Positions 1 through 9,361 of a stretch of DNA of 64,000 nt are shown here, piece by piece. The first letter of the stretch is position 1, and the number at the start of each line of letters is the position of its first letter. The translations under genes were made by a program, and so were the position numbers. The notes beneath the pieces are model-generated. The model searched no databases. It saw only the letters and a program-made list of their open reading frames with translations, and had not been told where the DNA came from. This stretch comes from Rhodopseudomonas palustris JSC-3b (GTDB taxonomy: Bacteria > Pseudomonadota > Alphaproteobacteria > Rhizobiales > Xanthobacteraceae), in contig KI632513.1 in NCBI GenBank assembly GCA_000504425.1, positions 1,772,857 to 1,836,856 of the forward strand, given 5' to 3'.

Positions 1-18
1 GAAGGCAGAACACGCCAC

Positions 19-1101
19 TCACCGCAGTTTCAGCGTCGACAGGCCGGCCAGCGCCAGCATCACCGCGATGATCCAGAACCGGATCACGATCTGCGGTTCG
101 GTCCAGCCCTTCTGCTCAAAATGGTGGTGGATCGGCGCCATCTTGAACACGCGCTTGCCAAACAGTTTGAACGAAGCGACCTGCACGATCACCGACACCG
201 CTTCCAGCACGAACAGCCCGCCGATCACCGCCAGCACGATCTCGTGCTTCACCGCCACCGCAATGGTGCCGAGCATGCCGCCGAGCGCCAGCGAGCCGGT
301 ATCGCCCATGAAGATCGAGGCCGGCGGCGCGTTGAACCATAAAAAGCCGAGCCCGGCGCCAAGCAGCGCACCGCATAGCACCGCGAGTTCACCCGTGCCG
401 GCGACGTAGTTGATCTGCAGATAATCGGCGAACACCGCGTTGCCGGCGAGATAGGAGATCAGCCCAAAACTGGCGGCGGCGATCATCACCGGCACGATCG
501 CGAGGCCGTCGAGACCGTCGGTCAGGTTCACGGCATTGCCGGCGCCGACCACGATGAAGCCGCCGAAGAACACGAAGAACCAGCCGAGATTGAGCGCCAC
601 ATCCTTCAGGAACGGCACCACCAGCGAGCTCGACAGCGGATCGCGGCCAAGCCGCATCAAGGCATAGCAGGCCGCGGCGGCGATGATGGTTTCGATCGCG
701 AGCCGGGTGCGGCCGGAAAAGCCCTTGTGGCTCTGCTTGGTGACCTTCAGATAGTCGTCATAGAAGCCGACGAAGCCGAAGCCGAGCGTGACCGCGAGCA
801 CGATCCAGACATAGGGATTGACCGGATTGGCCCATAGCAGCGTGCCGACCACCAGGCCCGACAGGATCATCAGCCCGCCCATGGTGGGCGTGCCCTTCTT
901 GGTCAGGTGCGACTGCGGCCCGTCGGTGCGGATCGGCTGGCCCTTGCCCTGGCGCAATCTGAGATTGTCGATGATCCAAGGCCCGAACAAAAACACGAAC
1001 AGCGCGCCGGTCACCATCGCGCCGCCGGTGCGGAACGTGATGTAGCGGAACACATTGAGGGCCGGGATCGTGCTGGAAAAATCGACCAACCAATAAAGCA
1101 T
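19..1101 (-). CDS. mraY: Phospho-N-acetylmuramoyl-pentapeptide-transferase MraY
   Basis: MraY transfers phospho-MurNAc-pentapeptide from UDP to undecaprenyl phosphate in the inner membrane, forming lipid I. The 360-residue protein has the usual family length and about ten hydrophobic segments. Family motifs are present: YDDYLK with Asp115/Asp116, NLTDGLDGL at 192-200, and HHHFE near residue 326. The start is an ATG. It lies 10 bp after murF in the same direction and is the last complete gene of the cell-wall cluster here; only 18 bases follow its stop before the window edge, where murD would be expected. Confidence 0.97.
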   Translation of the reverse strand: MLYWLVDFSSTIPALNVFRYITFRTGGAMVTGALFVFLFGPWIIDNLRLRQGKGQPIRTDGPQSHLTKKGTPTMGGLMILSGLVVGTLLWANPVNPYVWIVLAVTLGFGFVGFYDDYLKVTKQSHKGFSGRTRLAIETIIAAAACYALMRLGRDPLSSSLVVPFLKDVALNLGWFFVFFGGFIVVGAGNAVNLTDGLDGLAIVPVMIAAASFGLISYLAGNAVFADYLQINYVAGTGELAVLCGALLGAGLGFLWFNAPPASIFMGDTGSLALGGMLGTIAVAVKHEIVLAVIGGLFVLEAVSVIVQVASFKLFGKRVFKMAPIHHHFEQKGWTEPQIVIRFWIIAVMLALAGLSTLKLR

Positions 1102-1111
1102 TCAAGCCGCC

Positions 1112-2554
1112 TTATACCGCGACATCGCTGGACGCGGCGCTGCTGGGATAATGTTTCTCGAGCGCCGCGACGATCGTCTTCATGCGCGAGCCGAGCGAAC
1201 CTTTGACCATGATCACGTCGCCGGCGCGGATCGCTGCAACCACCTGGGACTCAAGCGCCGCCGAACTGTCTGCATAGCCGGCCTGCCTCCCCGGGGAAAG
1301 GGCATCCCACAGGTGGCGCATCATCGGCCCACAGCAGAACACCATATCCACCGCATTGGCGGCCACCGACGCCGCCAGCCCGCTGTGCAATTCCGGGCTG
1401 CTCGGCCCGAGTTCCAGCATGTCGCCGAGCACGGCGATCCGCCGGCCGTGCGCGCCAGGGGTTGCAGCGCCGAGCACGCTCAACGCCGCCGCCATTGAGG
1501 CCGGATTGGCGTTGTAGCTCTCGTCGATCAAGGTCGCCTCGCCGCTGCTGCCGATCTCGAGGCGCTTGCGTACGCCGCGCCCGCTCGCCGGCGCCACCTG
1601 CGACAACGTCAGCGCCGCCAGCGCCAGATCGGCTCCGGCGAGTTCAGCAGCCGCCAGCACCGCCAGCGAGTTCATGGCCTGGTGCCGTCCGGGAATCGCC
1701 AGCTTGTAGGTCACCGGCAGGCCGTTGATCTCGGCCCGCACCGCCGAGCAATCGGGGTGCAGCGCGACGTCGATCAGACGGGCATCGGCGGCAGCATCGC
1801 TGCCAAAGGTGACGATGCGTTCGATGCCGCGTTCGCGGGCGCGCCGGCACAGCCGCTCGAAATGGGGATTGTCGCGGTTCAGCACCGCGGCGCCGCCCGG
1901 CTCCATGGCGCAGAAGATTTCCGCCTTGGCATCGGCGATTCCTTCGACGCTGTCGAAGAATTCCAGATGCACCGGCTCGACCGTGGTGATGATCGCCACA
2001 TGCGGCCGCACCATCTCCACCAGCTTCTCGATTTCGCCGGCGTGGTTCATGCCGATCTCGAACACCGCATAGCGCGCGCTCGCCGGGCAGCGCGCCAGCG
2101 TCAGCGGCACGCCCCAATGATTGTTGAACGACGCCACCGATGCATGGGTCTCGCCCTGCGCCGCGAACACCGCGCGCAGCGCTTCCTTGGTCGAGGTCTT
2201 GCCGACCGATCCGGTCACCGCGATCACCCGCCCGGCGAGCCGCGCCCGCGCCGCGCGTGCCAGATCGCGCAAACCATCCAGCACATCGTCGACAATCAGC
2301 AGCGGGGCATCAGCAGCGAACTGATCGCGCTTGTCGCGCGCCACCACCGCCAGCGCGGCACCGGCCGCGAGCGCGGCGCCGACAAAGGCGTGGCCGTCAT
2401 GCACGTCGCCCTTGATGGCGAAGTACGCTTCGCCGGGCTGCAAAGTGCGGCTGTCGATCGAAATGCCGGTGATACAATCGGGCAGCACGCCGCTACGGGC
2501 GGCGCCCATCGCGGTCGCCATCGCATCCGAGGTCCAGAGGCAGGGTGTGGTCAT
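1112..2554 (-). CDS. murF: UDP-MurNAc-tripeptide--D-alanyl-D-alanine ligase MurF
   Basis: This cytoplasmic ATP-dependent ligase adds D-Ala-D-Ala to UDP-MurNAc-tripeptide, the last soluble step of peptidoglycan precursor synthesis. The 480-residue protein has the Mur-ligase P-loop TGSVGKTS at residues 114-121, then the central Mur domain (FEIGMNHAGE) and a C-terminal domain with the LIDESYNANPASM motif typical of MurF. Its ATG overlaps the murE stop by 4 bp, so the two are probably translationally coupled. The length is a little above average for the family, and nothing looks broken. Confidence 0.96.
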   Translation of the reverse strand: MTTPCLWTSDAMATAMGAARSGVLPDCITGISIDSRTLQPGEAYFAIKGDVHDGHAFVGAALAAGAALAVVARDKRDQFAADAPLLIVDDVLDGLRDLARAARARLAGRVIAVTGSVGKTSTKEALRAVFAAQGETHASVASFNNHWGVPLTLARCPASARYAVFEIGMNHAGEIEKLVEMVRPHVAIITTVEPVHLEFFDSVEGIADAKAEIFCAMEPGGAAVLNRDNPHFERLCRRARERGIERIVTFGSDAAADARLIDVALHPDCSAVRAEINGLPVTYKLAIPGRHQAMNSLAVLAAAELAGADLALAALTLSQVAPASGRGVRKRLEIGSSGEATLIDESYNANPASMAAALSVLGAATPGAHGRRIAVLGDMLELGPSSPELHSGLAASVAANAVDMVFCCGPMMRHLWDALSPGRQAGYADSSAALESQVVAAIRAGDVIMVKGSLGSRMKTIVAALEKHYPSSAASSDVAV

Positions 2555-4008
2555 GCAACACTCGAGGTCAGGGCCGCGGCGACGGCCTCGTGATCACTGA
2601 ACGGAACGAGCCGGTCGCCGATGATCTGTCCGGTCTCGTGGCCTTTGCCGGCGATCAGCAAGGCATCGCCGGGCTCCAATGCCGCAACGGCGGCGCGAAT
2701 GGCTTTTTCACGGTCGCCGATCTCGGCGGCGCCCGGCGCGGCAGCGAGAATGGCGGCGCGGATCGCCGCGGGATCCTCGCTGCGCGGATTGTCGTCGGTG
2801 ACGATCACGCGATCAGCATGTTCGGCGGCGATCGCGCCCATCAGCGGCCGCTTGCCGGCATCGCGATCACCGCCGGCGCCGATCACCACCACCAGCCGGC
2901 CCTTGGCATAGGGCCGCAGCGCCTGCAGCGCTTTGGCGAGCGCATCGGGCTTGTGGGCGTAGTCGACAAAGATCGGCGCACCGCTGCGCTGACCGACCAG
3001 TTCGAGCCGGCCCTTGGCGCCTTCGAGCCGCGACAACGCATCAAACACCGTGAGCGGATCGCTGCCGGTGCCGATCGCCAGCCCCGCCGCGACCAAAGCG
3101 TTCTCGATCTGAAACTGACCGACCAGCGGCAGCAGAATGTCGTGGTTGCGGCCCTGATGGGTGATGGTGAGCCGCTGCGCAAAACCGTCGATCGCGGTTG
3201 ACTGCAAGCGGATGCCGTCATGGGGATCGCCATTCCGGCCGATGCTGATCAAGCGCAGGCCGCGCGACTTCGCCGCCGCGATCGCTTCGGCCGAACAATC
3301 ATGATCGGCGGAAATCACCGCCGCGCCGCCCGGCATCACCAGATCGCGGAACAGCCGCAGCTTGGCGGCCAGATAGTGCGCGACGTCGGGGTGATAATCC
3401 ATGTGGTCGCGCGACAGATTGGTGAAACCACCTGCGCTGATCCGCAGCCCGTCGAGCCGGTGCTGATCAAGGCCGTGCGAGGATGCTTCCAGCGCCAGAT
3501 GGCTAATGCCCTCGCCGGTGATTTCATCGATGGAACGATGCAGCGCGATCGGATCGGGCGTGGTCAGCGAGCCATAGACGGTGCGCTGCGGCGTCACCAG
3601 ACCGATGGTGCCGATGCTGGCCGATGCCAGCCCCTGCCGCTCCCAGATCTGCCGCGTGAACGCCGCAACCGAGGTCTTGCCGGAAGTGCCGGTGACCGCG
3701 GCAATGGTGGCCGGCTGGCGCGGATAGAAGCGCGCCGCAGCGAGCGCCAACGCGCGGCGCGGATTGGCGACGCGCAGCAGCGGCACCCGTGTTTCGTCGG
3801 ACGGCAGATGATCGCCAGCCACCGCGACCGCCCCCGCTTCGATCGCCTGGGCGATGAACTTCGCCCCGTCGGTTTTGACACCGGCCAGCGCGAAAAACAG
3901 ATCGCCCGGCCGCACAGTGCGGCTATCGACCGCCAGCCCGCTGACTTCCAGCGCGGCGGCCACAGACGGCACCACGATATCTTCGCTGAACAGCTCTGAG
4001 AGCTTCAT
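2551..4008 (-). CDS. murE: UDP-MurNAc-L-alanyl-D-glutamate--2,6-diaminopimelate ligase MurE
   Basis: MurE adds the third stem-peptide residue. The 485-residue protein has the P-loop TGTSGKTS at 106-113 and, in the C-terminal domain, the DNPR motif (VTDDNPRSEDP, near residue 407). DNPR is characteristic of enzymes that use meso-diaminopimelate rather than lysine, so a DAP-type wall is predicted. The gene is 144 bp downstream of ftsI and overlaps murF by 4 bp. The start is ATG. The ftsI-murE gap is the widest in this otherwise tightly packed gene string. Confidence 0.96.
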   Translation of the reverse strand: MKLSELFSEDIVVPSVAAALEVSGLAVDSRTVRPGDLFFALAGVKTDGAKFIAQAIEAGAVAVAGDHLPSDETRVPLLRVANPRRALALAAARFYPRQPATIAAVTGTSGKTSVAAFTRQIWERQGLASASIGTIGLVTPQRTVYGSLTTPDPIALHRSIDEITGEGISHLALEASSHGLDQHRLDGLRISAGGFTNLSRDHMDYHPDVAHYLAAKLRLFRDLVMPGGAAVISADHDCSAEAIAAAKSRGLRLISIGRNGDPHDGIRLQSTAIDGFAQRLTITHQGRNHDILLPLVGQFQIENALVAAGLAIGTGSDPLTVFDALSRLEGAKGRLELVGQRSGAPIFVDYAHKPDALAKALQALRPYAKGRLVVVIGAGGDRDAGKRPLMGAIAAEHADRVIVTDDNPRSEDPAAIRAAILAAAPGAAEIGDREKAIRAAVAALEPGDALLIAGKGHETGQIIGDRLVPFSDHEAVAAALTSSVA

Positions 4009-4152
4009 GGTATTTTGCCTTGTCGGCTCATCCTGAGAATGCGACCAGGCCGCGCATCCAACGCACGCAACGGCGGCGGCCCTGCGCTTTTATCGCAATC
4101 CGGTTTCGACGCAACCAACCCGTTGCAACTGCAACGCGCAGGCGCTCGCTGC

Positions 4153-5898
4153 TCAGGGAGTGCCCCTCGATGCTGCAAGAATAAGGCGTTCGGACGGCGG
4201 CAGATCAAATCGCGGCTCGAGCCCAAGCAGCGGCGCGATTCGCGCGATCACTTTGCCGCCGGTCGGCACCGCATTCCAGCCCGAGGTGATGAAGCCGTGG
4301 GTTTCCGGCAGTCCCTTCGGCTCATCGAGCATCACCAGCAACTGGTATTGCGGATTGTCGGCCGGCAGGATCGCGGTGAACGAGTTCAGCACCTGCTTCT
4401 TGGAATAGCGACCATTGACCACCTTCTCCGCGGTGCCGGTCTTGCCGCCGATGTAGTAGCCTTTGACGTCGGCCTGCTTGGCGGTGCCGACTTCGGCGTT
4501 GAGCCGCATCAGATAGCGGATCTTGTCGCTGGTTTCTTTGCGCACCACGCGCTTGGCGAGCGCCAGCGCTTCCTGCTCGGTGCGCTTCAAGAAGGTCGGC
4601 GGAATGAGATAGCCGCCATTGATCACCGCGTTGATGCCCATCACCGCCTGCAGCGGCGCCACCGCGATGCCGTGGCCGAACGAGATGGTGACGGTGTTCA
4701 GTTCGCCCCAGCGCTTGGGCACGATCGGCGCGGTGCTTTCCGGCAGTTCGGTGCGCAGCCGGTCGAGCTGGCCGAGCTTCTTCAGGAACGCGCGATGCGC
4801 TTCGACGCCCTGGCTGAGGGCGACGCGCGCCGCGCCGACATTGGACGACAGCGTGAACACTTCCGATAGCGTGATGGCACGCCCCGCCGGATGGGTGTCG
4901 TGGATCGCGAACTTGCCGTAGCGCATCGCGCCGCGCGCATCATAGAGCGTGTTGAGATTGGCTTTGCCGGCATCGAGCGCCATCGCCAGCGTCAGCGTCT
5001 TGAAGGTCGAGCCCATTTCATAGACGCCAGTGGTCAGCCGGTTGATGCGGTCCGGATCATGCGCCTCGCGCGGATTGTTGGGATCGAAATCCGGCAGCGA
5101 CACCATCGCCACGATTTCGCCAGTGCGGACATTGCTGACCAGCCCGGACGCTGCCTTGGCCTTGTACTTCTCCTGCGCCTTCAGCAGCTCATCGCGCAGC
5201 GCGTGCTCGACGCGCAGATCGATCGCCAGCTCGACCGGCTGCTGCAGCCGGTCCGAGGCAAAGCCGGCGCGATGCAGATCGGCGAGCCCGTTGCTATCGA
5301 GCCACTTCTCGATGCCGGCGATGCCCTGGTTGTCGATGTTGACGAGACCAATCAGATGCGAGACCGCCGGGCCGCTCGGATAGATACGGCGGTTCTCACG
5401 CAAAAAGCCGATGCCGGGAATGCCGAGCCGGCGGATTTCCTGCTGCTGCTGCGGCGTGATTTCGCGCTTCAGCCAGACGAAGCCCTTCTTGGACGACAGC
5501 CGGTCGCGCACTTCGATGGTGTCGAGATCGGGCAGCGTCGCGGTGAGCAGCTCGACCGCCTCGTCCTTGTCGATGATGCGGCGCGGCTCGCCAAACAGCG
5601 ACGGCGATTTGACGTCAGTGGCGAGAATGGCGCCGTTGCGATCGAGAATATCGGGCCGCGCGGTGGCGACCGCGTCCTGCGAACCGGAGCGCCGCGCGCT
5701 ATGGCTGTCGCCGACCATGGCGATGGTGGCGAGCCGGATACCGATCACCGCATAGACCACCGCGAAGGCGATCATGGCAAAGCCGACGCGCGCGCGCGCC
5801 TTGGCGACGCGATCGACATTGTTGCCGTACAGCAGGCTGCGGATCAGGCGGCGCCGCCAGGGCTCGGTGGGCACGCGAATGGTGACCGGTTCCGTCAC
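4153..5898 (-). CDS. ftsI: Septal peptidoglycan transpeptidase FtsI (PBP3)
   Basis: FtsI is the division-specific class B penicillin-binding protein that cross-links septal peptidoglycan. The 581-residue protein has a cytoplasmic N-terminus, one membrane anchor at about 36-60, a pedestal domain, and a transpeptidase domain with all three signature motifs: STFK (Ser297-Lys300, nucleophile Ser297), SSN (351-353) and KTG (487-489). The start codon is GTG and overlaps the ftsL stop by 4 bp (GTGA), so coupling is likely. No better ATG exists before the membrane anchor. Confidence 0.95.
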   Translation of the reverse strand: MTEPVTIRVPTEPWRRRLIRSLLYGNNVDRVAKARARVGFAMIAFAVVYAVIGIRLATIAMVGDSHSARRSGSQDAVATARPDILDRNGAILATDVKSPSLFGEPRRIIDKDEAVELLTATLPDLDTIEVRDRLSSKKGFVWLKREITPQQQQEIRRLGIPGIGFLRENRRIYPSGPAVSHLIGLVNIDNQGIAGIEKWLDSNGLADLHRAGFASDRLQQPVELAIDLRVEHALRDELLKAQEKYKAKAASGLVSNVRTGEIVAMVSLPDFDPNNPREAHDPDRINRLTTGVYEMGSTFKTLTLAMALDAGKANLNTLYDARGAMRYGKFAIHDTHPAGRAITLSEVFTLSSNVGAARVALSQGVEAHRAFLKKLGQLDRLRTELPESTAPIVPKRWGELNTVTISFGHGIAVAPLQAVMGINAVINGGYLIPPTFLKRTEQEALALAKRVVRKETSDKIRYLMRLNAEVGTAKQADVKGYYIGGKTGTAEKVVNGRYSKKQVLNSFTAILPADNPQYQLLVMLDEPKGLPETHGFITSGWNAVPTGGKVIARIAPLLGLEPRFDLPPSERLILAASRGTP

Positions 5899-6275
5899 TG
5901 GCCGACCTCCGGTGCAGGCAGAGAGCCGGTGATGATGTCAGGATCGATGGTGTCGATCATCGCGGCCAGCGCGTCGGAATCGCCAGCGCCGTTGAAGCTC
6001 GGCGGACGCTCCGGCAGGTTCTTCAAGGAATCGAATTGCTGGGCGGTGATCGGCTTCAGCTTCAAATGCCGCTCGGCCAGCCCCTGCAGCCGCAGCGGCG
6101 CGTCGAGCTTGGCCCATTCGGCGCGCAGCGTCGCGATCGCCTCGCGCTGTTCGCGCACTTCGGCCTGCAGCCGCAGCACCCGCTCCATGCGCATCGTTGA
6201 TTCCATCTTGATCTGGTAGACATGCGCGGCGGCAAACACCAAGGCGCCGATCACCAGCAAATGCAGAAGCCGCAT
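5895..6275 (-). CDS. ftsL: FtsL-like bitopic cell division protein
   Basis: This is a 126-residue protein with a short N-terminus, one membrane segment (about residues 4-20), and a charged helical region rich in Glu, Arg and Leu (about 25-75) that could form a coiled coil. A polar tail follows. The position between rsmH and ftsI is that of FtsL, which works with FtsB and FtsQ to activate septal synthesis by FtsWI. FtsL sequences are poorly conserved, so the name rests on topology and synteny. It overlaps ftsI by 4 bp and abuts rsmH. Confidence 0.8.
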   Translation of the reverse strand: MRLLHLLVIGALVFAAAHVYQIKMESTMRMERVLRLQAEVREQREAIATLRAEWAKLDAPLRLQGLAERHLKLKPITAQQFDSLKNLPERPPSFNGAGDSDALAAMIDTIDPDIITGSLPAPEVGQ

Positions 6276-7288
6276 CAGCGCCTCCCCATCACGCTGGCCA
6301 GCGTCGGCCAGGACGGCAGCGGCGCAGCGCCATGGGCCGGCGCGCTGGTGCGCTCACCGGCGCGCAGCTTGGCTGAGCGCGCGCGCGGATTGCTGGCGAT
6401 TTCGTCGTCGCTCGGCAGCACCGGACGCTTGGTCAAAATCGCAAAACTTGGCTGCTGGCGCGCCAGCTCCGGCAGATGGCGCGAGCCGCCGCCCTGCTTG
6501 CCGCGATCGGCGAAGAACGCCTTGACGATGCGGTCTTCCAGCGAATGGAACGAGACCACCACCAGCCGCCCGCCCGGCCGCAGCACCTGTTCGGCGGCCT
6601 GCAGCGCCAGATGCAGCTCGTCGAGTTCGCCGTTCACGAAAATCCGCAGGCCCTGGAAGGTGCGGGTCGCCGGATGAATATCGCCGGGCTTGCTGCGCAC
6701 CACCTTGGCGACGAGATCGGCCAGCGCGCGGGTGGTGACGATCGGCGCCTCGCGGCGCGCCGCGACGATGGCGCGCGCCACCGCCCGCGAGTGCCGCTCC
6801 TCGCCAAAAATATAGATGATGTTGGCAAGATCAGTTTCGGATGCGCTGGCGATCACGTCGGCCGCGCTCGGGCCGTCCTGCCCCATGCGCATGTCGAGTG
6901 GTCCGTCGAGCCGGAACGAGAAGCCACGCTCGGCCTGATCAAGCTGCATCGACGACACGCCGACATCCATCACCACGCCATCGACCAGCGGCTGGTTCTG
7001 GGCGGCACAGACCTCGGCCAATTCAGCAAACCGGCTCTCGACCAGCGTCAGCCGGCCACCGGAGCGCTCGACCAGATCGAAGCCGCCGGCGATCGCGGTG
7101 CGGTCGCGGTCGATCGCGATCACCTGCGTGCCGTCGATGGCGAGAATGGCGCGCGAATAGCCGCCGGCGCCGAAGGTGGCGTCGACATAGACGCCGCCGG
7201 CGCGCGGCGCGAGCCAGTCGATCGCCTCACGCCCCAGCACCGAGATATGGCGCACCGGCTCATCAGCGATCATGGCCGCAGGCTCCAT
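6275..7288 (-). CDS. rsmH: 16S rRNA (cytosine(1402)-N4)-methyltransferase RsmH (MraW)
   Basis: RsmH is a SAM-dependent enzyme that N4-methylates C1402 in the 16S rRNA decoding centre. The protein begins with the family signature [13 protein letters not shown] and has the SAM-binding [15 protein letters not shown] segment and [13 protein letters not shown] near the C-terminus. The open frame continues upstream to 7504, but that extension is unlike the family. Two ATGs fit, at 7288 (GGGAG 8 nt upstream) and 7273 (GGAG 9 nt upstream). The choice of 7288 gives 337 residues, close to the usual size. It is the first gene of the cell-wall cluster in this window; no mraZ is seen upstream. Confidence 0.93.
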   Translation of the reverse strand: MEPAAMIADEPVRHISVLGREAIDWLAPRAGGVYVDATFGAGGYSRAILAIDGTQVIAIDRDRTAIAGGFDLVERSGGRLTLVESRFAELAEVCAAQNQPLVDGVVMDVGVSSMQLDQAERGFSFRLDGPLDMRMGQDGPSAADVIASASETDLANIIYIFGEERHSRAVARAIVAARREAPIVTTRALADLVAKVVRSKPGDIHPATRTFQGLRIFVNGELDELHLALQAAEQVLRPGGRLVVVSFHSLEDRIVKAFFADRGKQGGGSRHLPELARQQPSFAILTKRPVLPSDDEIASNPRARSAKLRAGERTSAPAHGAAPLPSWPTLASVMGRR

Positions 7289-7796
7289 CGGCCGGCGCTC
7301 CCGCGGCTCGGCCGCGGCCGTTGCTGCTGGCCCATGCTCACCCAACACCCTGCTCTGCCGGTAACGCCAATCATTTCCGTGCCTTAACCCGGCCCACAGC
7401 GATCGCGCGCGGCCCGCGCGGCGCCCTTTGGCCGTCAGCCAGCCGCGTGCTGCTGAGCCGGCCGACATGCCCGGCTCTCCGCATGGGAATGGAAAACAGG
7501 CCATGGGTTTCGAGCGTCAAAGCTGGCGGACCGCGTCGCGCAGACCCGGTTGTTCACCACTCAGTAACGTCGTTCAGCGTTAAGAAACCGTTGATGGATT
7601 GCATCAGAACCACGCCAGCTCGCCGCCGCGGCGCCGAAGGCACCGCGCCAAAATTGTGGACACTCCACAGAAAAAGGCGAAACCGTGACAGCGCCCCGTT
7701 GCAGCCCGCGACTTCGATCCGGATAGTGAATCATTCATTTTGAATGCGGCAGCCGGGTGTGGCGCTGCCGCGGTTCCGCCCGGATTGGAGTATCTC
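7289..7796. other. Divergent intergenic region between rsmH and ampD
   Basis: About 500 bases separate the divergent rsmH and ampD starts. Alternative frames run through it but none resembles a known protein, and no mraZ-like frame is present. The part nearest ampD (7560-7740) is less GC-rich and probably holds the promoters. A TTAA-N7-TTGA element lies at 7580-7594. Confidence 0.5.
7580..7594. promoter_or_regulatory. Candidate CtrA-like site upstream of the cell-wall cluster
   Basis: The sequence is TTAA, seven bases (GAAACCG), then TTGA, one mismatch from the alphaproteobacterial CtrA consensus TTAA-N7-TTAA. It lies in the relatively AT-rich part of the rsmH/ampD divergent region, about 290 bp upstream of rsmH. 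CtrA controls division genes in Caulobacter, so the place makes sense, but a single near-match is weak evidence. Confidence 0.25.
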
Positions 7797-8648
7797 ATGC
7801 TGGCAGGTTCGCTCGCGGTCGCGCGACAAGATCCGAAGCGTCGGCGTGCGCTCCCAATTCCGAAAAGCGTCGCAGAGATGAAGGAATTCGTACCCGATTC
7901 CTCGATCGTCTCCGATGTGATTCCCTCCCCCAATTTCGGCGAGCGCAATAAAGGCCGCACGCCGGATATGATCGTGCTGCATTATACCGGCATGCCCGAT
8001 GTCGAGGGCGCGCTGGCGCGGCTGTGCCAGGCCGGCACTGAAGTCTCCGCCCATTATGTGGTGCTGGAAGACGGCCGCGTGGTGCAGTGCGTGCAGGAAT
8101 CGAAGCGCGCCTGGCATGCCGGGCTGTCGTCCTGGGCGGGCGAGGAAGACATCAATTCCTGCTCGATCGGCATCGAGATCGTCAATCGCGGCCATGACTG
8201 GGGCTATCCGGACTTCCCGCTGCGCCAGGTCGCGGCGGTGATCGCGCTGTGCCGCGGCATCATCATCCGCCGCAATGTCGCGCCGCACCGGATTCTGGCG
8301 CATTCCGACGTCGCGCCGGAGCGCAAGCAGGACCCGGGCGAGAAATTTCCGTGGCGGGCGCTGTGGGATTCCGGCGTCGGTCATTGGGTGCCGCCAGCGC
8401 CGATCAGCCGCGGCGAGGTGATGAAGCTCGGCGCCGATGGCCCCGAGGTGCTGGCGCTGCAAAACAGCCTCGCCCAATATGGCTATGGCCTGACGCCGTC
8501 CGGCCATTACGACCAGGCGACCGCCGCGGTGGTGACCGCGTTCCAGCGTCACTTCCGTCCGCAGAAGGTCGACGGCATCGCCGACACCTCGACGGTGGCG
8601 ACGCTGCAGGCGCTGCTCGCCGGCCGGCCGACCGCCGCCAAAGCCTGA
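7797..8648 (+). CDS. N-acetylmuramoyl-L-alanine amidase (AmpD family) with peptidoglycan-binding domain
   Basis: This zinc amidase cleaves the bond between N-acetylmuramic acid and L-Ala in muropeptides. The amidase_2 domain carries LHYTGM (first zinc His) and AHSDVAPERKQDPGEKFPW, with the second His and Asp. A C-terminal peptidoglycan_binding_1 domain (KLGADGPEVLALQ ... FQRHFRPQ) follows, as in many alphaproteobacterial AmpD proteins. The chosen ATG has GGAG six bases upstream and gives 283 residues. The conserved part begins at a second in-frame ATG at 7878 (MKEFVPDSS), so the true start may be there. No signal peptide is visible, which fits cytoplasmic muropeptide recycling. Confidence 0.9.
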   Translation: MLAGSLAVARQDPKRRRALPIPKSVAEMKEFVPDSSIVSDVIPSPNFGERNKGRTPDMIVLHYTGMPDVEGALARLCQAGTEVSAHYVVLEDGRVVQCVQESKRAWHAGLSSWAGEEDINSCSIGIEIVNRGHDWGYPDFPLRQVAAVIALCRGIIIRRNVAPHRILAHSDVAPERKQDPGEKFPWRALWDSGVGHWVPPAPISRGEVMKLGADGPEVLALQNSLAQYGYGLTPSGHYDQATAAVVTAFQRHFRPQKVDGIADTSTVATLQALLAGRPTAAKA

Positions 8649-8688
8649 TCGTCTCGTCCCCCTACCCATTGGTTTTCCCAGGGCCGGG

Positions 8689-8717
8689 TTGACGGCGCGC
8701 CGCCGACCCTTCATTCG
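8689..8717 (+). promoter_or_regulatory. Possible sigma-70 promoter of rnpB
   Basis: TTGACG at 8689-8694, then a 17-bp spacer, then CATTCG at 8712-8717. The -35 box is good and the -10 box is weak. A start about 7 bp further on would coincide with the predicted 5' end of the RNase P RNA. Confidence 0.35.
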
Positions 8718-8724
8718 TACCCCG

Positions 8725-9143
8725 TCAGTCGGCCGGGCGGCCGCTCCGGCAAGTACCGAAAGGTCGCCGGGGAGGAAAGTCCGGGCTCCATCGACATACG
8801 GTGCCGGATAACGTCCGGCGGGGGCGACCCCAGGGAAAGTGCCACAGAGAACGAACCGCCACGTCTGCGGACGCGGTAAGGGTGAAAAGGTGCGGTAAGA
8901 GCGCACCGCGTTTCCGGCAACGGCAACGGCAAGGTAAACCCCACCGGGAGCAAAACCGAATAGGGACAGCAACGCGGATAGTTCGCTGCTTGCAGCGATA
9001 ACTCCGCAGGGTGATGTCAAACCCGCTGTCCGGGTAGGTTGCTTGAGGCGGCGTGCAAACGTCGTCCCAGAGGAATGGCCGCCGCGTATCGGCTGCGCAA
9101 GCAGTCGGTGCCCTCCAGAACCCGGCTTACAGGCCGGCTGATA
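8725..9143 (+). ncRNA. rnpB: RNase P RNA, bacterial class A
   Basis: This is the catalytic RNA that removes 5' leaders from pre-tRNAs. Universally conserved blocks are readable in order: GAGGAAAGTCCGGGCTCC at 8772-8789, the ACAGAGAA segment near 8844, GGTAAGGGTGAAA near 8875, GGTAAACCCCACCGGGAGCA near 8932, GAGGAATGGCCGCC near 9070, and ACAGAACCCGGCTTACA-type sequence ending near 9133. The 5' end (TCAGTCGGCCGG) can pair with the 3' end (CCGGCTGAT) to form helix P1, which sets the ends to within a few bases. The length of about 419 nt is normal for alphaproteobacteria. A strong terminator follows. Confidence 0.95.
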
Positions 9144-9150
9144 TTTTTCA

Positions 9151-9192
9151 CGAGGGGCTCGGCGCGACCACGCCGGGCCCCTCGCCCATTTT
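9151..9192 (+). terminator. Rho-independent terminator after rnpB
   Basis: A 14-bp stem (CGAGGGGCTCGGCG pairing with CGCCGGGCCCCTCG, one G-T wobble) with a 6-base loop is followed by CCCATTTTG. It starts 8 bases after the predicted rnpB 3' end. Confidence 0.85.
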
Positions 9193-9200
9193 GCCCCGCT

Positions 9201-9325
9201 GATACCAACGGCGATTGATACCAACCACTCCGCACGTCATGGCCGGGCTCGTCCCAGCCATCTACGTCTTTGATCTTGCGGCGATTTTAAGACGTGGATA
9301 CCCGCGACAAGCGCGGGTATGACGA
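9201..9325 (+). repeat. Dispersed palindromic repeat, family A, copy 1
   Basis: The unit begins with the motif TACCAACGGCGATTGATACC and contains three hairpins: GGCCGGGCTCGTCCCAGCC, an ACGTCTT...AAGACGT stem, and TACCCGCGACAAGCGCGGGTA. Its ends, GTCATGG and TATGAC, make the whole unit roughly palindromic. Related copies are at 42812-42934 and 62781-62880, and an interrupted copy flanks the IS at 37.2/38.5 kb. There is no coding potential; it sits between rnpB and the efflux operon. Confidence 0.85.
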
Positions 9326-9361
9326 TCTTTAATACGCCCCGATGGCATCATCCGGCGCGGT

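Noticed and set aside
4891-6219. Plus-strand frame opposite ftsI and ftsL
   Set aside because: It is a shadow of the minus-strand division genes, with no ribosome-binding site or family features.
7731-9224. Minus-strand frame of almost 500 codons covering ampD and the RNase P RNA
   Set aside because: It crosses a structured RNA gene and a real gene; its content is Arg/Pro-rich without motifs.
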